A stretch of DNA of 33,226 nt from Fluviicola sp. (lineage in GTDB: Bacteria > Bacteroidota > Bacteroidia > Flavobacteriales_D > Crocinitomicaceae): contig JAIRJW010000004.1 of NCBI GenBank assembly GCA_031260455.1, positions 1 through 33,226 of the forward strand, written 5' to 3'. Positions 1 to 7,091 of the stretch are shown here, piece after piece. A model generated the notes under the pieces. It made no database searches. It saw only the letters and a program-made list of their open reading frames with translations, and was not told the origin of the DNA. Numbering within the stretch: the first letter of the stretch is position 1; each line of letters begins with the position of its first letter. The translations under genes and the position numbers were made by a program.

Positions 1-201
1 AGACAACTGGTTCCTGGTGAAAATGAACCTGACTTCGAATTATCTTCTAATGGTGTAACATTTTATACTTTTCATCTTAAATTATCAAGTATTTACTATG
101 CAAATATCACCTCCTATGACGTAACTAAGGATAAGCTGTTTCTGTCTTTTGAAAAGGGTGATACAGTAACCGGAACATTTACTTTAACCCGCAAACAATA
201 G
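1..201 (+). CDS. Type A array lipoprotein, C-terminal part only
   Basis: The window opens inside this gene; 66 codons remain before the TAG stop at 199-201. The visible protein aligns almost residue for residue with the C-terminal half of the intact type A gene at 1813-2229, including the shared end GDTVTGTFTLTRKQ, and the DNA is close to identical. By analogy with that copy it would be a small lipoprotein of about 140 aa, but its N-terminus and lipobox lie outside the window. It is followed after 3 nt by a type B gene, the same A-B pairing as in the other units. Function is unknown; the GTFTLTRK ending recalls lipocalin-like or beta-barrel lipoproteins, which is only an inference. Confidence 0.75.
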   Translation, partial: RQLVPGENEPDFELSSNGVTFYTFHLKLSSIYYANITSYDVTKDKLFLSFEKGDTVTGTFTLTRKQ

Positions 202-204
202 CTT

Positions 205-720
205 ATGAAAGGAAGAACAATTTTATTTTTTCTTGGTTTTTGCATGTTGCTATCAGCGTGTAAAAAAGAAATCGGGAAAAAGGAATACACTATGACTTTC
301 AGGTTTGAAAGTGGTGATGAGATCAGTTTGACAGGTAAAATCTTTGAGAAATACAAAAAGAATAAAAAGTACCTGAGTGAGATCAATGGCGGGTATTCTC
401 TTAAACTGATCGAAGAGATGGGAGGGTTGTATATGGAGTTTAATAGCCACAATACGGCAGTCGCATTAAAAATATCAGACCAGCAATTGATCTTGAATCG
501 AGCCTGGAGATTTGGGTTCGTAAATCCGGCAGCCATATTTGCCAATAACCAACCCGGATTAGTTACCGGAAACGTGGAGATGGAGGGAACATATACGCAA
601 AAAGGACGGGCTTACACCGTAGAAAACGGAGATTTTAAGTTTTATTGGCGTAATGCGGATGAAGATTTCGGTATGAATGACACGATCCTGAAAGGCAAGT
701 GGACGCTGAAGCGGAGCTAA
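205..720 (+). CDS. Type B array lipoprotein (copy 1, full length)
   Basis: A 171-aa protein with a short hydrophobic signal peptide and a lipobox LSAC at about residues 16-19, followed by KK, so it is probably lipidated and exported. The mature part is rich in beta-strand-type sequence and ends GKWTLKRS. It resembles the type B gene at 1252-1713, especially the GRAYTV and GKWTLKRS regions, and its first 50 or so codons are nearly identical in DNA to the truncated copy at 2233. The start ATG lies 3 nt after the stop of the preceding type A gene, so the two are probably co-transcribed. No family is recognised; a lipocalin-like fold is a guess from the strand-rich C-terminus. Confidence 0.8.
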   Translation: MKGRTILFFLGFCMLLSACKKEIGKKEYTMTFRFESGDEISLTGKIFEKYKKNKKYLSEINGGYSLKLIEEMGGLYMEFNSHNTAVALKISDQQLILNRAWRFGFVNPAAIFANNQPGLVTGNVEMEGTYTQKGRAYTVENGDFKFYWRNADEDFGMNDTILKGKWTLKRS

Positions 721-819
721 TCTAATGTAATTGACAGAACCCGGTTGAATTTGAATCGTTGTTCCGGTTCGGATTTGACCGGGTACTGTTCTCTTCCCTT
801 ATTTTAAAATTCACTGACA
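721..819 (+). repeat. 99-bp intergenic spacer repeat, copy 1, with long hairpin
   Basis: This spacer differs from the one at 1714-1812 at only about eight positions, so the whole A-B unit was duplicated with its spacer. It contains the inverted pair ACCCGGT (739-745) and ACCGGGT (778-784), with further weaker pairing inside the 32-nt loop, then a pyrimidine-rich tail ending in TTATTTT. It could act as a weak terminator or attenuator between units. In copy 2 the A of ACCGGGT is G, which keeps a G-U pair in RNA. Confidence 0.75.
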
Positions 820-1248
820 ATGAAACAAAGCATATTCAAGTGGTTAAGCTGTAGTTTGATACTACTAGTAGTTGCCCTTTCCTGCAGAAAAAAGGAAAGA
901 GGAGTTCTGGAAGATTTTCCACCTGGGAAATTTGATGTTGTCTGTATCTGGAATATGAACGGAGAACAGGACACGGTAACAGGCGAGGCTTCAGGACCAT
1001 ACTTACAATCTATGAATTATTATTTTCGAGTAAGGCAGACACTAGGATATCATCTGAAGGATTTTAAAGTGGGGGAATTTAAAAAAATGCTTGGAGAGCT
1101 TTTTCAAGTTTCACATTTAGCAATAAGTGCCACAATCACGTATGAGGAACACGATGCAGATCATTTACTGGTTTATTTCAAAAACGATAATCCAGCTTTT
1201 GGCTACCAGCCTGTGAATGGTACATTTAAACTAACCCGAAAATACTAA
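820..1248 (+). CDS. Type A array lipoprotein (copy 2)
   Basis: A 142-aa predicted lipoprotein. The N-terminus has a signal peptide with the lipobox-like end ALSC (Cys near residue 22) followed by basic residues RKK. It shares the pattern PPGKFD, a DTVTGE motif and the C-terminal GTFKLTRK ending with the type A gene at 1813-2229, but the middle is clearly more diverged. Its ATG follows the 99-bp spacer and it is followed after 3 nt by a type B gene, so an A-B dicistron is likely. Function is unknown. Confidence 0.78.
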   Translation: MKQSIFKWLSCSLILLVVALSCRKKERGVLEDFPPGKFDVVCIWNMNGEQDTVTGEASGPYLQSMNYYFRVRQTLGYHLKDFKVGEFKKMLGELFQVSHLAISATITYEEHDADHLLVYFKNDNPAFGYQPVNGTFKLTRKY

Positions 1249-1251
1249 AAT

Positions 1252-1713
1252 ATGTTTGCAATCAAAATACTACCGGTTTTATTTATTTGTTTGTTACTTT
1301 CAGGTTGTAATAAAGAAAATGGAAAGCATGACTATGAAATGCGCTTAATGTTTGATAATGGAGATATTTATACAGATTCTGGCAAAATGTATGAAAAACC
1401 GATGCACGGAAAAAAATACAGAGAAAAGATTCATGATGCTTTTAATTTAAATGAATCTCAAGGAAAAGCTGTTTATATTGAAGTATTTAACGGATATATT
1501 CTCCTTAAGGTAGACAACCATAAATTTGTTTGTTCTGATCAACTCTTTTGGCATGGCTTAGTAGGCGACATATATCTTGAAGGGAATTATACTCAAAAAG
1601 GACGAGCCTATACAGTGAATGATGGTTATTTTGAAGTCATTTGGCGTGATAATCTCGGTAATCCAGTGTCCAATTCAGTTTTGACTGGCAAATGGACGTT
1701 GAAGCGAAGCTAA
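1252..1713 (+). CDS. Type B array lipoprotein (copy 2, diverged)
   Basis: A 153-aa predicted lipoprotein with signal peptide and lipobox LSGC at about residues 16-19. It aligns with the type B protein at 205-720 (YEMRLMFDNGDIYT against YTMTFRFESGDEIS, then TQKGRAYTV and TGKWTLKRS) but is shorter in the middle and much more diverged than copies 1 and 3 are from each other. The DNA is also more AT-rich. The last 30 nt are again almost identical to copy 1, which suggests patchy gene conversion between units or a recent duplication junction there. Function is unknown. Confidence 0.78.
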   Translation: MFAIKILPVLFICLLLSGCNKENGKHDYEMRLMFDNGDIYTDSGKMYEKPMHGKKYREKIHDAFNLNESQGKAVYIEVFNGYILLKVDNHKFVCSDQLFWHGLVGDIYLEGNYTQKGRAYTVNDGYFEVIWRDNLGNPVSNSVLTGKWTLKRS

Positions 1714-1812
1714 TCTAATGTAATTGACAGAACCCGGTTGAATTTGAATCGTTGTTCCGGTTCGGATTTGGCCGGGTATTGTCTTTTTTCCTTATTTTAA
1801 AATTCACTGATC
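1714..1812 (+). repeat. 99-bp intergenic spacer repeat, copy 2
   Basis: Second copy of the spacer at 721-819, starting exactly 993 bp after the first. The hairpin arms are kept (ACCCGGT at 1732-1738, GCCGGGT at 1771-1777, with a G-U pair in RNA). Like copy 1 it runs from a type B stop codon to a type A start codon. Confidence 0.75.
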
Positions 1813-2229
1813 ATGAAACAAAACATGTTCAAGTTATTAAGTTGTAGCATAATCCTGCTATTCACCTTTTCCTGCAAGAAGAAAAAAGGAATATTTGGTG
1901 ATTTTACTCCCGGGAAATTTGATTTTGTATGGGTGTGGAATCAAAATGGTGTTCCGGATACTGTAACGGGTGAAGTTTCAGGTCCCTATCCTCTGGGAGG
2001 TAACTATCAATTTCGAAGACAACTGGTTCCTGGTGAAGATGAACCTGACTTCAAATTATCTTCCAATGGTGTAACACTTCTTCTATTTCATCTTGAATTT
2101 TCAGGTTACTATGCAAGTGTCAACCATTCAAGTATCACCTCCTATGATATAACTACGGATAAGCTGTTTCTGTCTTTTGAAAAGGGTGATACAGTAACCG
2201 GAACATTTACTTTAACCCGCAAACAATAA
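1813..2229 (+). CDS. Type A array lipoprotein (copy 3)
   Basis: A 138-aa predicted lipoprotein with a short signal peptide and FSC (Cys at about residue 21) followed by KKKK. The mature region has PGKFDFVWVWNQNG, a DTVTGEVSGP stretch and the ending GDTVTGTFTLTRKQ. Its 3' half (from about 2015) is nearly identical in DNA to bases 1-201, whereas the copy between them at 820-1248 is diverged. It is followed after 3 nt by a truncated type B gene. Function is unknown. Confidence 0.8.
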   Translation: MKQNMFKLLSCSIILLFTFSCKKKKGIFGDFTPGKFDFVWVWNQNGVPDTVTGEVSGPYPLGGNYQFRRQLVPGEDEPDFKLSSNGVTLLLFHLEFSGYYASVNHSSITSYDITTDKLFLSFEKGDTVTGTFTLTRKQ

Positions 2230-2232
2230 CTT

Positions 2233-2463
2233 ATGAAAGGAAAAGCAATTTTATTTTTTCTTGGTTTTTGCCTGATGCTGTCGGCATGTAAAAAAGAAAT
2301 CGGGAAAAAGGAATACACAATGACTTTTAGATTTGAAAGTGGCGATGAGATCAGTTTGACAGGTAAAATCTATGAAAAGAACAAAAAAAGCCCTGCCAAA
2401 CAGCAGGACTTTCACGCATTATCAGAAATGAATCTTATTTGTTCTCAGCCATCAATTTGTTAG
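2233..2463 (+). pseudogene. Truncated type B array lipoprotein (copy 3)
   Basis: The first 52 or so residues (signal peptide, lipobox LSAC, KKEIGKKEYTM...TGKIYEKNKK) match the type B gene at 205-720 almost exactly, with near-identical DNA. Homology stops abruptly at about 2383, in an A-run that belongs to the terminator of the convergent gene to the right. The remaining codons to the stop at 2463 only read antisense through that terminator and the end of the neighbouring gene, so the C-terminal two thirds of the protein are missing. A short lipopeptide might still be made, but the original function is probably lost. Confidence 0.75.
2383..2410 (-). terminator. Rho-independent terminator of the DUF2911 gene
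   Basis: Read on the minus strand this is AGTCCTGC, loop TGTTTG, GCAGGGCT, then seven T in total: an 8-bp stem with one G-U pair and a U tail. It lies 24 nt beyond the stop of the DUF2911 gene. It also marks the point where the type B copy on the other strand loses homology. Confidence 0.8.
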
Positions 2464-3286
2464 CCAAAGCAACATAATCTTCATTTTTAGCTTCTTTTGC
2501 CAGTGCAATTGTTTTTTCAGCACTTGCTTTTCCGGCAACTTTATCTTTCAGAGCATACTCAATTTTTGCTTTTAACAGGAACATGTAAAATGCTTTCGGG
2601 TTTTCATCCGTAGCTTTGTTCACCCATGTCAACGCTTGTTTCAAGTCTTTTCCGTTTTCAAAATAGTAAGTCGCTGCTTTGAAGTACTCCGGTTTTTCAG
2701 ACCTCACAGATTCATCAATGCTTTTCATAACACGTGCATCAATATCAGTTGTCAGTTTCAGAGGAACCATTGTATTTTCCCAGGAAATAACCAAAGTTGC
2801 TTCCGCAGGCATTACATTTTCCATATTGATCGTAAATGATTCCATTTTTGAAGCTGTTTTAACAGGTTTCACCTTAAAACGCGCCACTTCATTTTCAGCT
2901 TTGTAATCTGCTACGTTTCCGTTCAGATTCAAATCGGAATACAACATCACTTCCCAATAGTCTTTATTTGGGATAGAATACAAACCATAGGTTCCTGCTT
3001 TTACCTCTTTTCCTTCGATTTTAACATTGTCTGTGAACATGATTTTTGTTGTAGCATTCGCACCGGTTCTCCACACTTTTCCGTATGGAACGACATCGCC
3101 GAAAATAGTACGGCCTTTTGCCATCGGACGGGAATATTCAATCGTTACTTCACCCAAACCGAATTTTTGTGTCGTTGTTTGCAATGGACTGGGCGCAGGC
3201 ACTGTGATTTTTTGAGCCACCGAACTCATGGAAATCATCCCAAAAGCCAGAAATAACAATGCTTTACTTGTTTTTTTGATTTTCAT
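2435..3286 (-). CDS. DUF2911 domain-containing exported protein
   Basis: A 283-aa protein with a signal peptide ending near SSVAQ (residue 25). Residues about 30-175 form the DUF2911 domain, recognisable from VTIEYSRPMAKGRTIFG, YGKVWRTGANATT and AGTYGLYSIP, which are typical of this Bacteroidetes family. Residues about 195-283 look like helical repeats (TPR-like). The family is predicted to be periplasmic or surface-associated; its biochemical role is not known. The ATG at 3286 was chosen over an upstream in-frame GTG at 3313 because it gives a standard signal peptide. It is a single-gene unit with its own terminator, convergent with the lipoprotein array. Confidence 0.88.
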   Translation of the reverse strand: MKIKKTSKALLFLAFGMISMSSVAQKITVPAPSPLQTTTQKFGLGEVTIEYSRPMAKGRTIFGDVVPYGKVWRTGANATTKIMFTDNVKIEGKEVKAGTYGLYSIPNKDYWEVMLYSDLNLNGNVADYKAENEVARFKVKPVKTASKMESFTINMENVMPAEATLVISWENTMVPLKLTTDIDARVMKSIDESVRSEKPEYFKAATYYFENGKDLKQALTWVNKATDENPKAFYMFLLKAKIEYALKDKVAGKASAEKTIALAKEAKNEDYVALANKLMAENK

Positions 3287-3648
3287 ACTCTGTATATTTT
3301 TGAAATTTTGCACATTAAAAATAATGCTTAAACGTTATACAATCCTTTTTCTGCGAACTTTTTTGCAACTTCCAACTTACCGATTTACTGAAAACCACCT
3401 CTAAAATTCTATTTTCTGATGGCCTGATACCAGTATATCCGACATTTCCCCGAACCGGCCACTGCATTAAGCATTTTAGTTATTTTAGGTTTATCAGTGA
3501 TATTTACAAGTATTTTGAAGTTCCGATGATGAATTTTCGAGACAATAAAACGGTAAAAAAATAGTTTCACATTCCAAAAAAGAAAAAATATTTTTCAAAT
3601 ATTGAAATTAATTTTAATTTTGATAAAAATATTTTTAATTTTAATAAA
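3287..3648. other. Intergenic region between divergent genes, nothing definite
   Basis: A 362-bp AT-rich spacer between the divergent DUF2911 and DUF2089 genes, so it must hold both promoters. A TATTTTTA box on the minus strand about 30 nt before the DUF2911 start is one mismatch from TAnnTTTG, without a clear -33 element. The last 80 bp before 3649 are almost entirely A and T. No small coding region or RNA is visible. Confidence 0.5.
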
Positions 3649-3933
3649 ATGAAATTGCCAATCACGTGTCCAAGTTGTGAAAATCCGTTGAATGTTAGTC
3701 AGATGCGTTGCAATCAATGCGAAACGATGATAAACGGAAATTATGAACTTCCGCTTTTTTTAAAGCTAAATCGTGATGAACAGAACTTTATCCTGAATTT
3801 TTTCCTTTCCAGCGGAAGCATCAAAGAAATGGCAAAACAAGCTGAACTTTCTTACCCGACAATGAGAAACAGAATGGACGATTTGATTGAAAAAATTAAA
3901 AAATTAGATATAAACTCAGAGAAAAAAGAATAA
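3649..3933 (+). CDS. DUF2089 family zinc-ribbon/HTH protein
   Basis: A 94-aa protein. The N-terminus has a zinc ribbon with Cys7-x2-Cys10 and Cys21-x2-Cys24, and the C-terminal half has a helix-turn-helix-like region (GSIKEMAKQAELSYPTMRNR, about residues 56-75). This arrangement is typical of DUF2089 proteins, small predicted DNA-binding regulators. The gene is AT-rich and is followed by a Yip1-like membrane protein 89 bp downstream. In my recollection this pairing is frequent in Bacteroidetes, suggesting that it regulates its membrane neighbour; that is inference. Confidence 0.82.
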   Translation: MKLPITCPSCENPLNVSQMRCNQCETMINGNYELPLFLKLNRDEQNFILNFFLSSGSIKEMAKQAELSYPTMRNRMDDLIEKIKKLDINSEKKE

Positions 3934-4022
3934 AAATATAATCCATTGTTATTCAATAGATTAATAATTATTAAGTCCCTTTAAATAAAACAATTTTTTA
4001 ACTTTAAATATCAAATTTAGCT

Positions 4023-4604
4023 ATGAATTGGAAATTAATATTCAATCCTTTTTCAAAATTTTCTGAAATCAAATTATTGGCTTTCGGAATTGTTATTACG
4101 CTCATAGGAAGTTTTATCGGGCATTTTCTAAACCTTACTTACGACGGCGTTTTTGATGCTCATCTTTCAAAAGAAGTTTCTTTTCTTCAGAGTTTGAAAG
4201 AAAATTTTCTTGACATTTCCTCCGTTTTTTTAATGCTGTTTATCGCAGGAAAAATCATTTACAAAAAAACCAGAATGATAGATATTTTAAACATCTCTCT
4301 GGTTTCAAGATTTCCGACATATATTTCGGGATTGTTCGCTATAAATCCTGTATTGGAAAGAGTTAGCAAAGAAGTTCTAAAAAATATGGAACATCCGGAA
4401 AAAATTCAGTTAGCAACTTTGGATTTGGTTATCGTTCTGATTATCTCGTTGTTATCAATTTTTATGCTCGTTTATTCCATTATACTTTTGGTCAATGGTT
4501 TCAGAGTTTCGACCAATACCAAAAAAGCAAAACATTTTGTTTTCTTCATTATCGCGTTAATTCTCGCCGAAGTTATTGCTAAGACTTTGGTTTACAATAT
4601 TTAA
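4023..4604 (+). CDS. Yip1-like multi-pass membrane protein
   Basis: A 193-aa membrane protein with about five hydrophobic segments: near residues 15-37, 68-85, 95-108, 133-158 and 170-190. It starts MNWKLIFNPFSKFSEIK, a short amphipathic N-terminus before the first span, as in Yip1-domain proteins of Bacteroidetes. No catalytic motif is visible. It follows the DUF2089 gene in the same direction; a TAACTTTA box (3999-4006) close to its start might be a separate promoter. The function of bacterial Yip1-domain proteins is unknown, so only location can be predicted. Confidence 0.65.
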   Translation: MNWKLIFNPFSKFSEIKLLAFGIVITLIGSFIGHFLNLTYDGVFDAHLSKEVSFLQSLKENFLDISSVFLMLFIAGKIIYKKTRMIDILNISLVSRFPTYISGLFAINPVLERVSKEVLKNMEHPEKIQLATLDLVIVLIISLLSIFMLVYSIILLVNGFRVSTNTKKAKHFVFFIIALILAEVIAKTLVYNI

Positions 4605-4911
4605 GTATGAAATTAACATCAATTCACTTCAAACCGCTACCAGTGTTTTGATTCCGAAATATGGATCATAATTTTCGAGTGTGAAATCTTAAAAATCAAA
4701 AACGAAAATATTTTTATTTCAGAATTTAATTTCATTGTGGGAAGTGATTTTGGTTTGCGTGAGAGCTGTTTTTTCACTTGTCCAAAATGATTGTTGCAGG
4801 CAATGTTGGACGACAGTGCTGTGAGAGAGTAGTATCGAACATCGACAAAGTAAATAGAGAATAGAATAATAAAAAATCATATAAATAGTTATAAATCAAA
4901 CTAATAAAGAA
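4605..4911. other. Intergenic region with a cassette-border-like motif
   Basis: A 307-bp non-coding stretch. The clearest element is GTTGCAGGC at 4793-4801, within a 14-bp string (4792-4805) that recurs exactly at 16973-16986 inside another debris-filled intergenic region. GTTGCAGGC is complementary, apart from one position, to GCCTACAAC at 5916-5924, on the far side of the hydrolase gene. Nothing else definite is seen. Confidence 0.4.
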
Positions 4912-5886
4912 ATGATACAGATTAATAAATTTAAATTTATCCCATTATGGGCAGTAGTTATGCTATTGAGCGTGACAAGTTTTACACAAACAATTGTAGA
5001 ACAAGATGAAGTGGCTTTAAATGTTGAAAATTGTAAAATCTATGGGACATTAAAAGTCCCCAAAGCAAATGGAAAAGTTCCGATTGTGCTAATTATCTCA
5101 GGTTCAGGTCCAACCGATAGAAATTGCAACAATCCAATGATGACTTGCAATACCTACAAAATGCTGTCCGACTCTTTGAGCCGATACGGAATTGCATCGT
5201 TGAGGTACGATAAGAGGTTGATAGCGAAAAGTGTATGCGAACAGAAAGAAGACGAACTGCGTTTTGAAGATTATGTTGAAGACGCAAAAAGTTGGATAGA
5301 GTTTTTGTCCCAAGACAATCAGTTTTCCGAAATCATCGTTATTGGACACAGCGAAGGCTCACTAATCGGAATGATTGCCAGCGAGAATAATACGAAAGTT
5401 TCAAAATTTATTTCTATCGCAGGAGTTGGTACTCCCGCTGATGAAATTTTGAAAGAGCAACTATCAAAACAATTGGAAGGTCAGCCGACAACGATTAAAA
5501 ATCAAATCTTTTCGTACATTGACGAACTAAAACAGGGCAGGCTATTGGAAAATGTTCCGCAAAATTTGTATTCCCTTTTTCGACCGAGTGTACAACCATA
5601 CATGATTTCATGGTTTAAATACAATCCGCAGGAAGAAATTGCAAAACTAAAAATCCCAATTTTGATACTTCAAGGCGATTTTGACATTCAAGTGTCTGAA
5701 AATGAAGCCAGACTATTGCACAAAGCCAACCCAAGTGCTAAAAAGGTGGTCATCAAAAATATGAACCATGTGCTTAAAAACAGTCAATCTATGAATATGA
5801 ACGCGCAAATGATGGACAGTTACAACAATCCAAATACACCGATAACTAAAGAACTTGTCGAAAATATTGTGGAGTTTATAAAGTGA
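4912..5886 (+). CDS. Exported alpha/beta hydrolase (serine esterase-like)
   Basis: A 324-aa protein with a signal peptide (about residues 1-26, ending FTQ). The mature part is an alpha/beta hydrolase: the oxyanion region [14 protein letters not shown] (61-74), the nucleophile elbow GHSEG with Ser147, the acid in GDFD (Asp258) and the catalytic His in NMNH (His286). The NCNNPMM insertion after the GSGPTDR motif is typical of the secreted DUF3887/BAAT-like hydrolase group of Bacteroidetes. The substrate cannot be predicted. It is a monocistronic gene in an AT-rich patch, bracketed by the border motifs at 4793 and 5916, so it may have been acquired as a unit. Confidence 0.85.
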   Translation: MIQINKFKFIPLWAVVMLLSVTSFTQTIVEQDEVALNVENCKIYGTLKVPKANGKVPIVLIISGSGPTDRNCNNPMMTCNTYKMLSDSLSRYGIASLRYDKRLIAKSVCEQKEDELRFEDYVEDAKSWIEFLSQDNQFSEIIVIGHSEGSLIGMIASENNTKVSKFISIAGVGTPADEILKEQLSKQLEGQPTTIKNQIFSYIDELKQGRLLENVPQNLYSLFRPSVQPYMISWFKYNPQEEIAKLKIPILILQGDFDIQVSENEARLLHKANPSAKKVVIKNMNHVLKNSQSMNMNAQMMDSYNNPNTPITKELVENIVEFIK

Positions 5887-6168
5887 AATTAACAACAATG
5901 GCGAATAAAAACACGGCCTACAACGAGCGGTTTGGCCCAACGGCGACAGTATCACATAGCTCGCGATGCTGAAGGAACTCTGGGAAAAACATCGGCACTT
6001 TTGATACAACTGCAGCGACAGCTTTCCACCGGCAACATAAAACTGAAACATAGCATGACAAGGAGTTACAATATTTTTTTTCGGAAATACCGGGAAATTT
6101 CACCAAATTCAAGTCTCAGAATCCAATATTTGAGGTTCTGAGCAATTTTCAAAAATAGCACAAAATAT
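5887..6168. other. Intergenic region with a cassette-like left border
   Basis: A 282-bp non-coding region. Shortly after the hydrolase stop it contains GCCTACAAC (5916-5924) followed by GAGCGGTTTGGCCC, a motif I recall from non-coding cassette-like elements downstream of accessory genes in Bacteroidetes. It resembles the outer arm of an attC-like site, but I could not find a convincing matching right arm within the region. No ORF or terminator is evident. Confidence 0.35.
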
Positions 6169-6867
6169 ATGTCAGAAACATTTGCAGACAAAGTCATCAA
6201 CTTCAATCTCCACTTGGATTATTCCGGAAAACTGCCGGAAGGTTTCCAGGTCATGAATCCCTATCTTGACAATCCTGAAACAATGACTGTCATGCAGGAG
6301 TTTTATCACAAATATTACAATGATTCCGGGCAGCGCAGGTTTATCATTGGAATTAACCCCGGCCGACACGGAGCTGGAGTAACAGGAGTTCCTTTTACAG
6401 ATACCAAACGACTGGAAAGTGTTTGTGGAATCTCCATGAAATCTGCTTATACCCATGAAGTTTCGTCTGTTTTCATATACGACATGATTCATGCTTTTGG
6501 TGGTGCCGCTGATTTTTACAGCGAATTCTATATCAATTCGCCTTTTCCGCTGGCAATTATCCGGAAAACCAAAGAGGAAAAATGGCTCAATGCCAATTAT
6601 TATGACGATCCTGCTCTTTTCGAAATGGTCAAAGATTTCATGATAAGCTCTCTGAAAAAGCATATCAGCCTGGGATTAGATACTTCTGAAGTGTTTGTAC
6701 TCGGGAAGAAAAATGCAGATTTTATCCATCGGTTGAACTCCAAAGAAAAATTGTTCGGCCAATTGACCGTTCTTGATCACCCCCGCTATATTCAACAATA
6801 CAAACTGAAGGACCGACAATCGTATATTAATCACTATTTACAGGCATTCCTGAAGAAAAAACAATAA
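6169..6867 (+). CDS. SMUG2-type uracil-DNA glycosylase family protein (DUF4918)
   Basis: A 232-aa cytoplasmic protein of the uracil-DNA glycosylase superfamily. Motif 1 is GINPGRHGAGVTGVPFTD at residues 61-78, which provides the catalytic/water-activating loop, and the second key motif is VLDHPRY at 201-207, the leucine/His-Pro loop that inserts into DNA. INSPF at 122-126 fits the base-contact segment. This is the pattern of the SMUG2/DUF4918 group, found mainly in Bacteroidetes. The likely role is excision of uracil or related deaminated bases in base-excision repair. It may be co-transcribed with the small ORF that follows 6 nt later. Confidence 0.85.
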   Translation: MSETFADKVINFNLHLDYSGKLPEGFQVMNPYLDNPETMTVMQEFYHKYYNDSGQRRFIIGINPGRHGAGVTGVPFTDTKRLESVCGISMKSAYTHEVSSVFIYDMIHAFGGAADFYSEFYINSPFPLAIIRKTKEEKWLNANYYDDPALFEMVKDFMISSLKKHISLGLDTSEVFVLGKKNADFIHRLNSKEKLFGQLTVLDHPRYIQQYKLKDRQSYINHYLQAFLKKKQ

Positions 6868-6873
6868 GATATC

Positions 6874-7056
6874 ATGCATCTGAAAACGAGCGAATTTACG
6901 AAAAACCAGATCCGGAAGACGGTTACCGGATACTGGCCGACAGGCTTTGACTTCGGGATGTATTTAAAAGAAGAGCTGAAAGACAAAACTTCTGAACCGG
7001 AACGTATGTTATCCATCGCAAAGCAACAGGGCCTGAAATCATTTTTCAGCCCATGA
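6874..7056 (+). CDS. Small hypothetical protein (60 aa)
   Basis: A 60-aa ORF beginning 6 nt after the glycosylase stop and on the same strand. The sequence is soluble, basic at the start and contains GYWPTGFDFGMYLKEELK. It has no signal peptide, membrane span or recognisable motif. Spacing suggests co-transcription with the glycosylase. It ends 35 nt before the response regulator start. I do not recognise it; the ordinary amino-acid composition makes it plausible as a real gene, but it could be a chance ORF. Confidence 0.45.
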   Translation: MHLKTSEFTKNQIRKTVTGYWPTGFDFGMYLKEELKDKTSEPERMLSIAKQQGLKSFFSP

Positions 7057-7078
7057 AACAACATGGAGTTTGAATTGA

Positions 7079-7086
7079 TACCTTTG
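7079..7086 (+). promoter_or_regulatory. -7 box TACCTTTG ahead of the response regulator
   Basis: TACCTTTG is an exact match to the Bacteroidetes -7 consensus TAnnTTTG. No TTG lies at the usual 17-23 nt upstream, so the -33 element is weak or absent. The box ends only 5 nt before the ATG at 7092; transcription would begin at or next to the start codon. This supports the ATG at 7092 over the GTG at 7086, which lies within the box. Confidence 0.45.
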
Positions 7087-7091
7087 TGAGG

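Noticed and set aside
3520..4690. Similar AATTTTCGAG strings either side of the DUF2089-Yip1 pair as insertion ends
   Set aside because: The shared string is only about 10 AT-rich bases and is not inverted or paired with a target duplication, so it does not support a mobile element.
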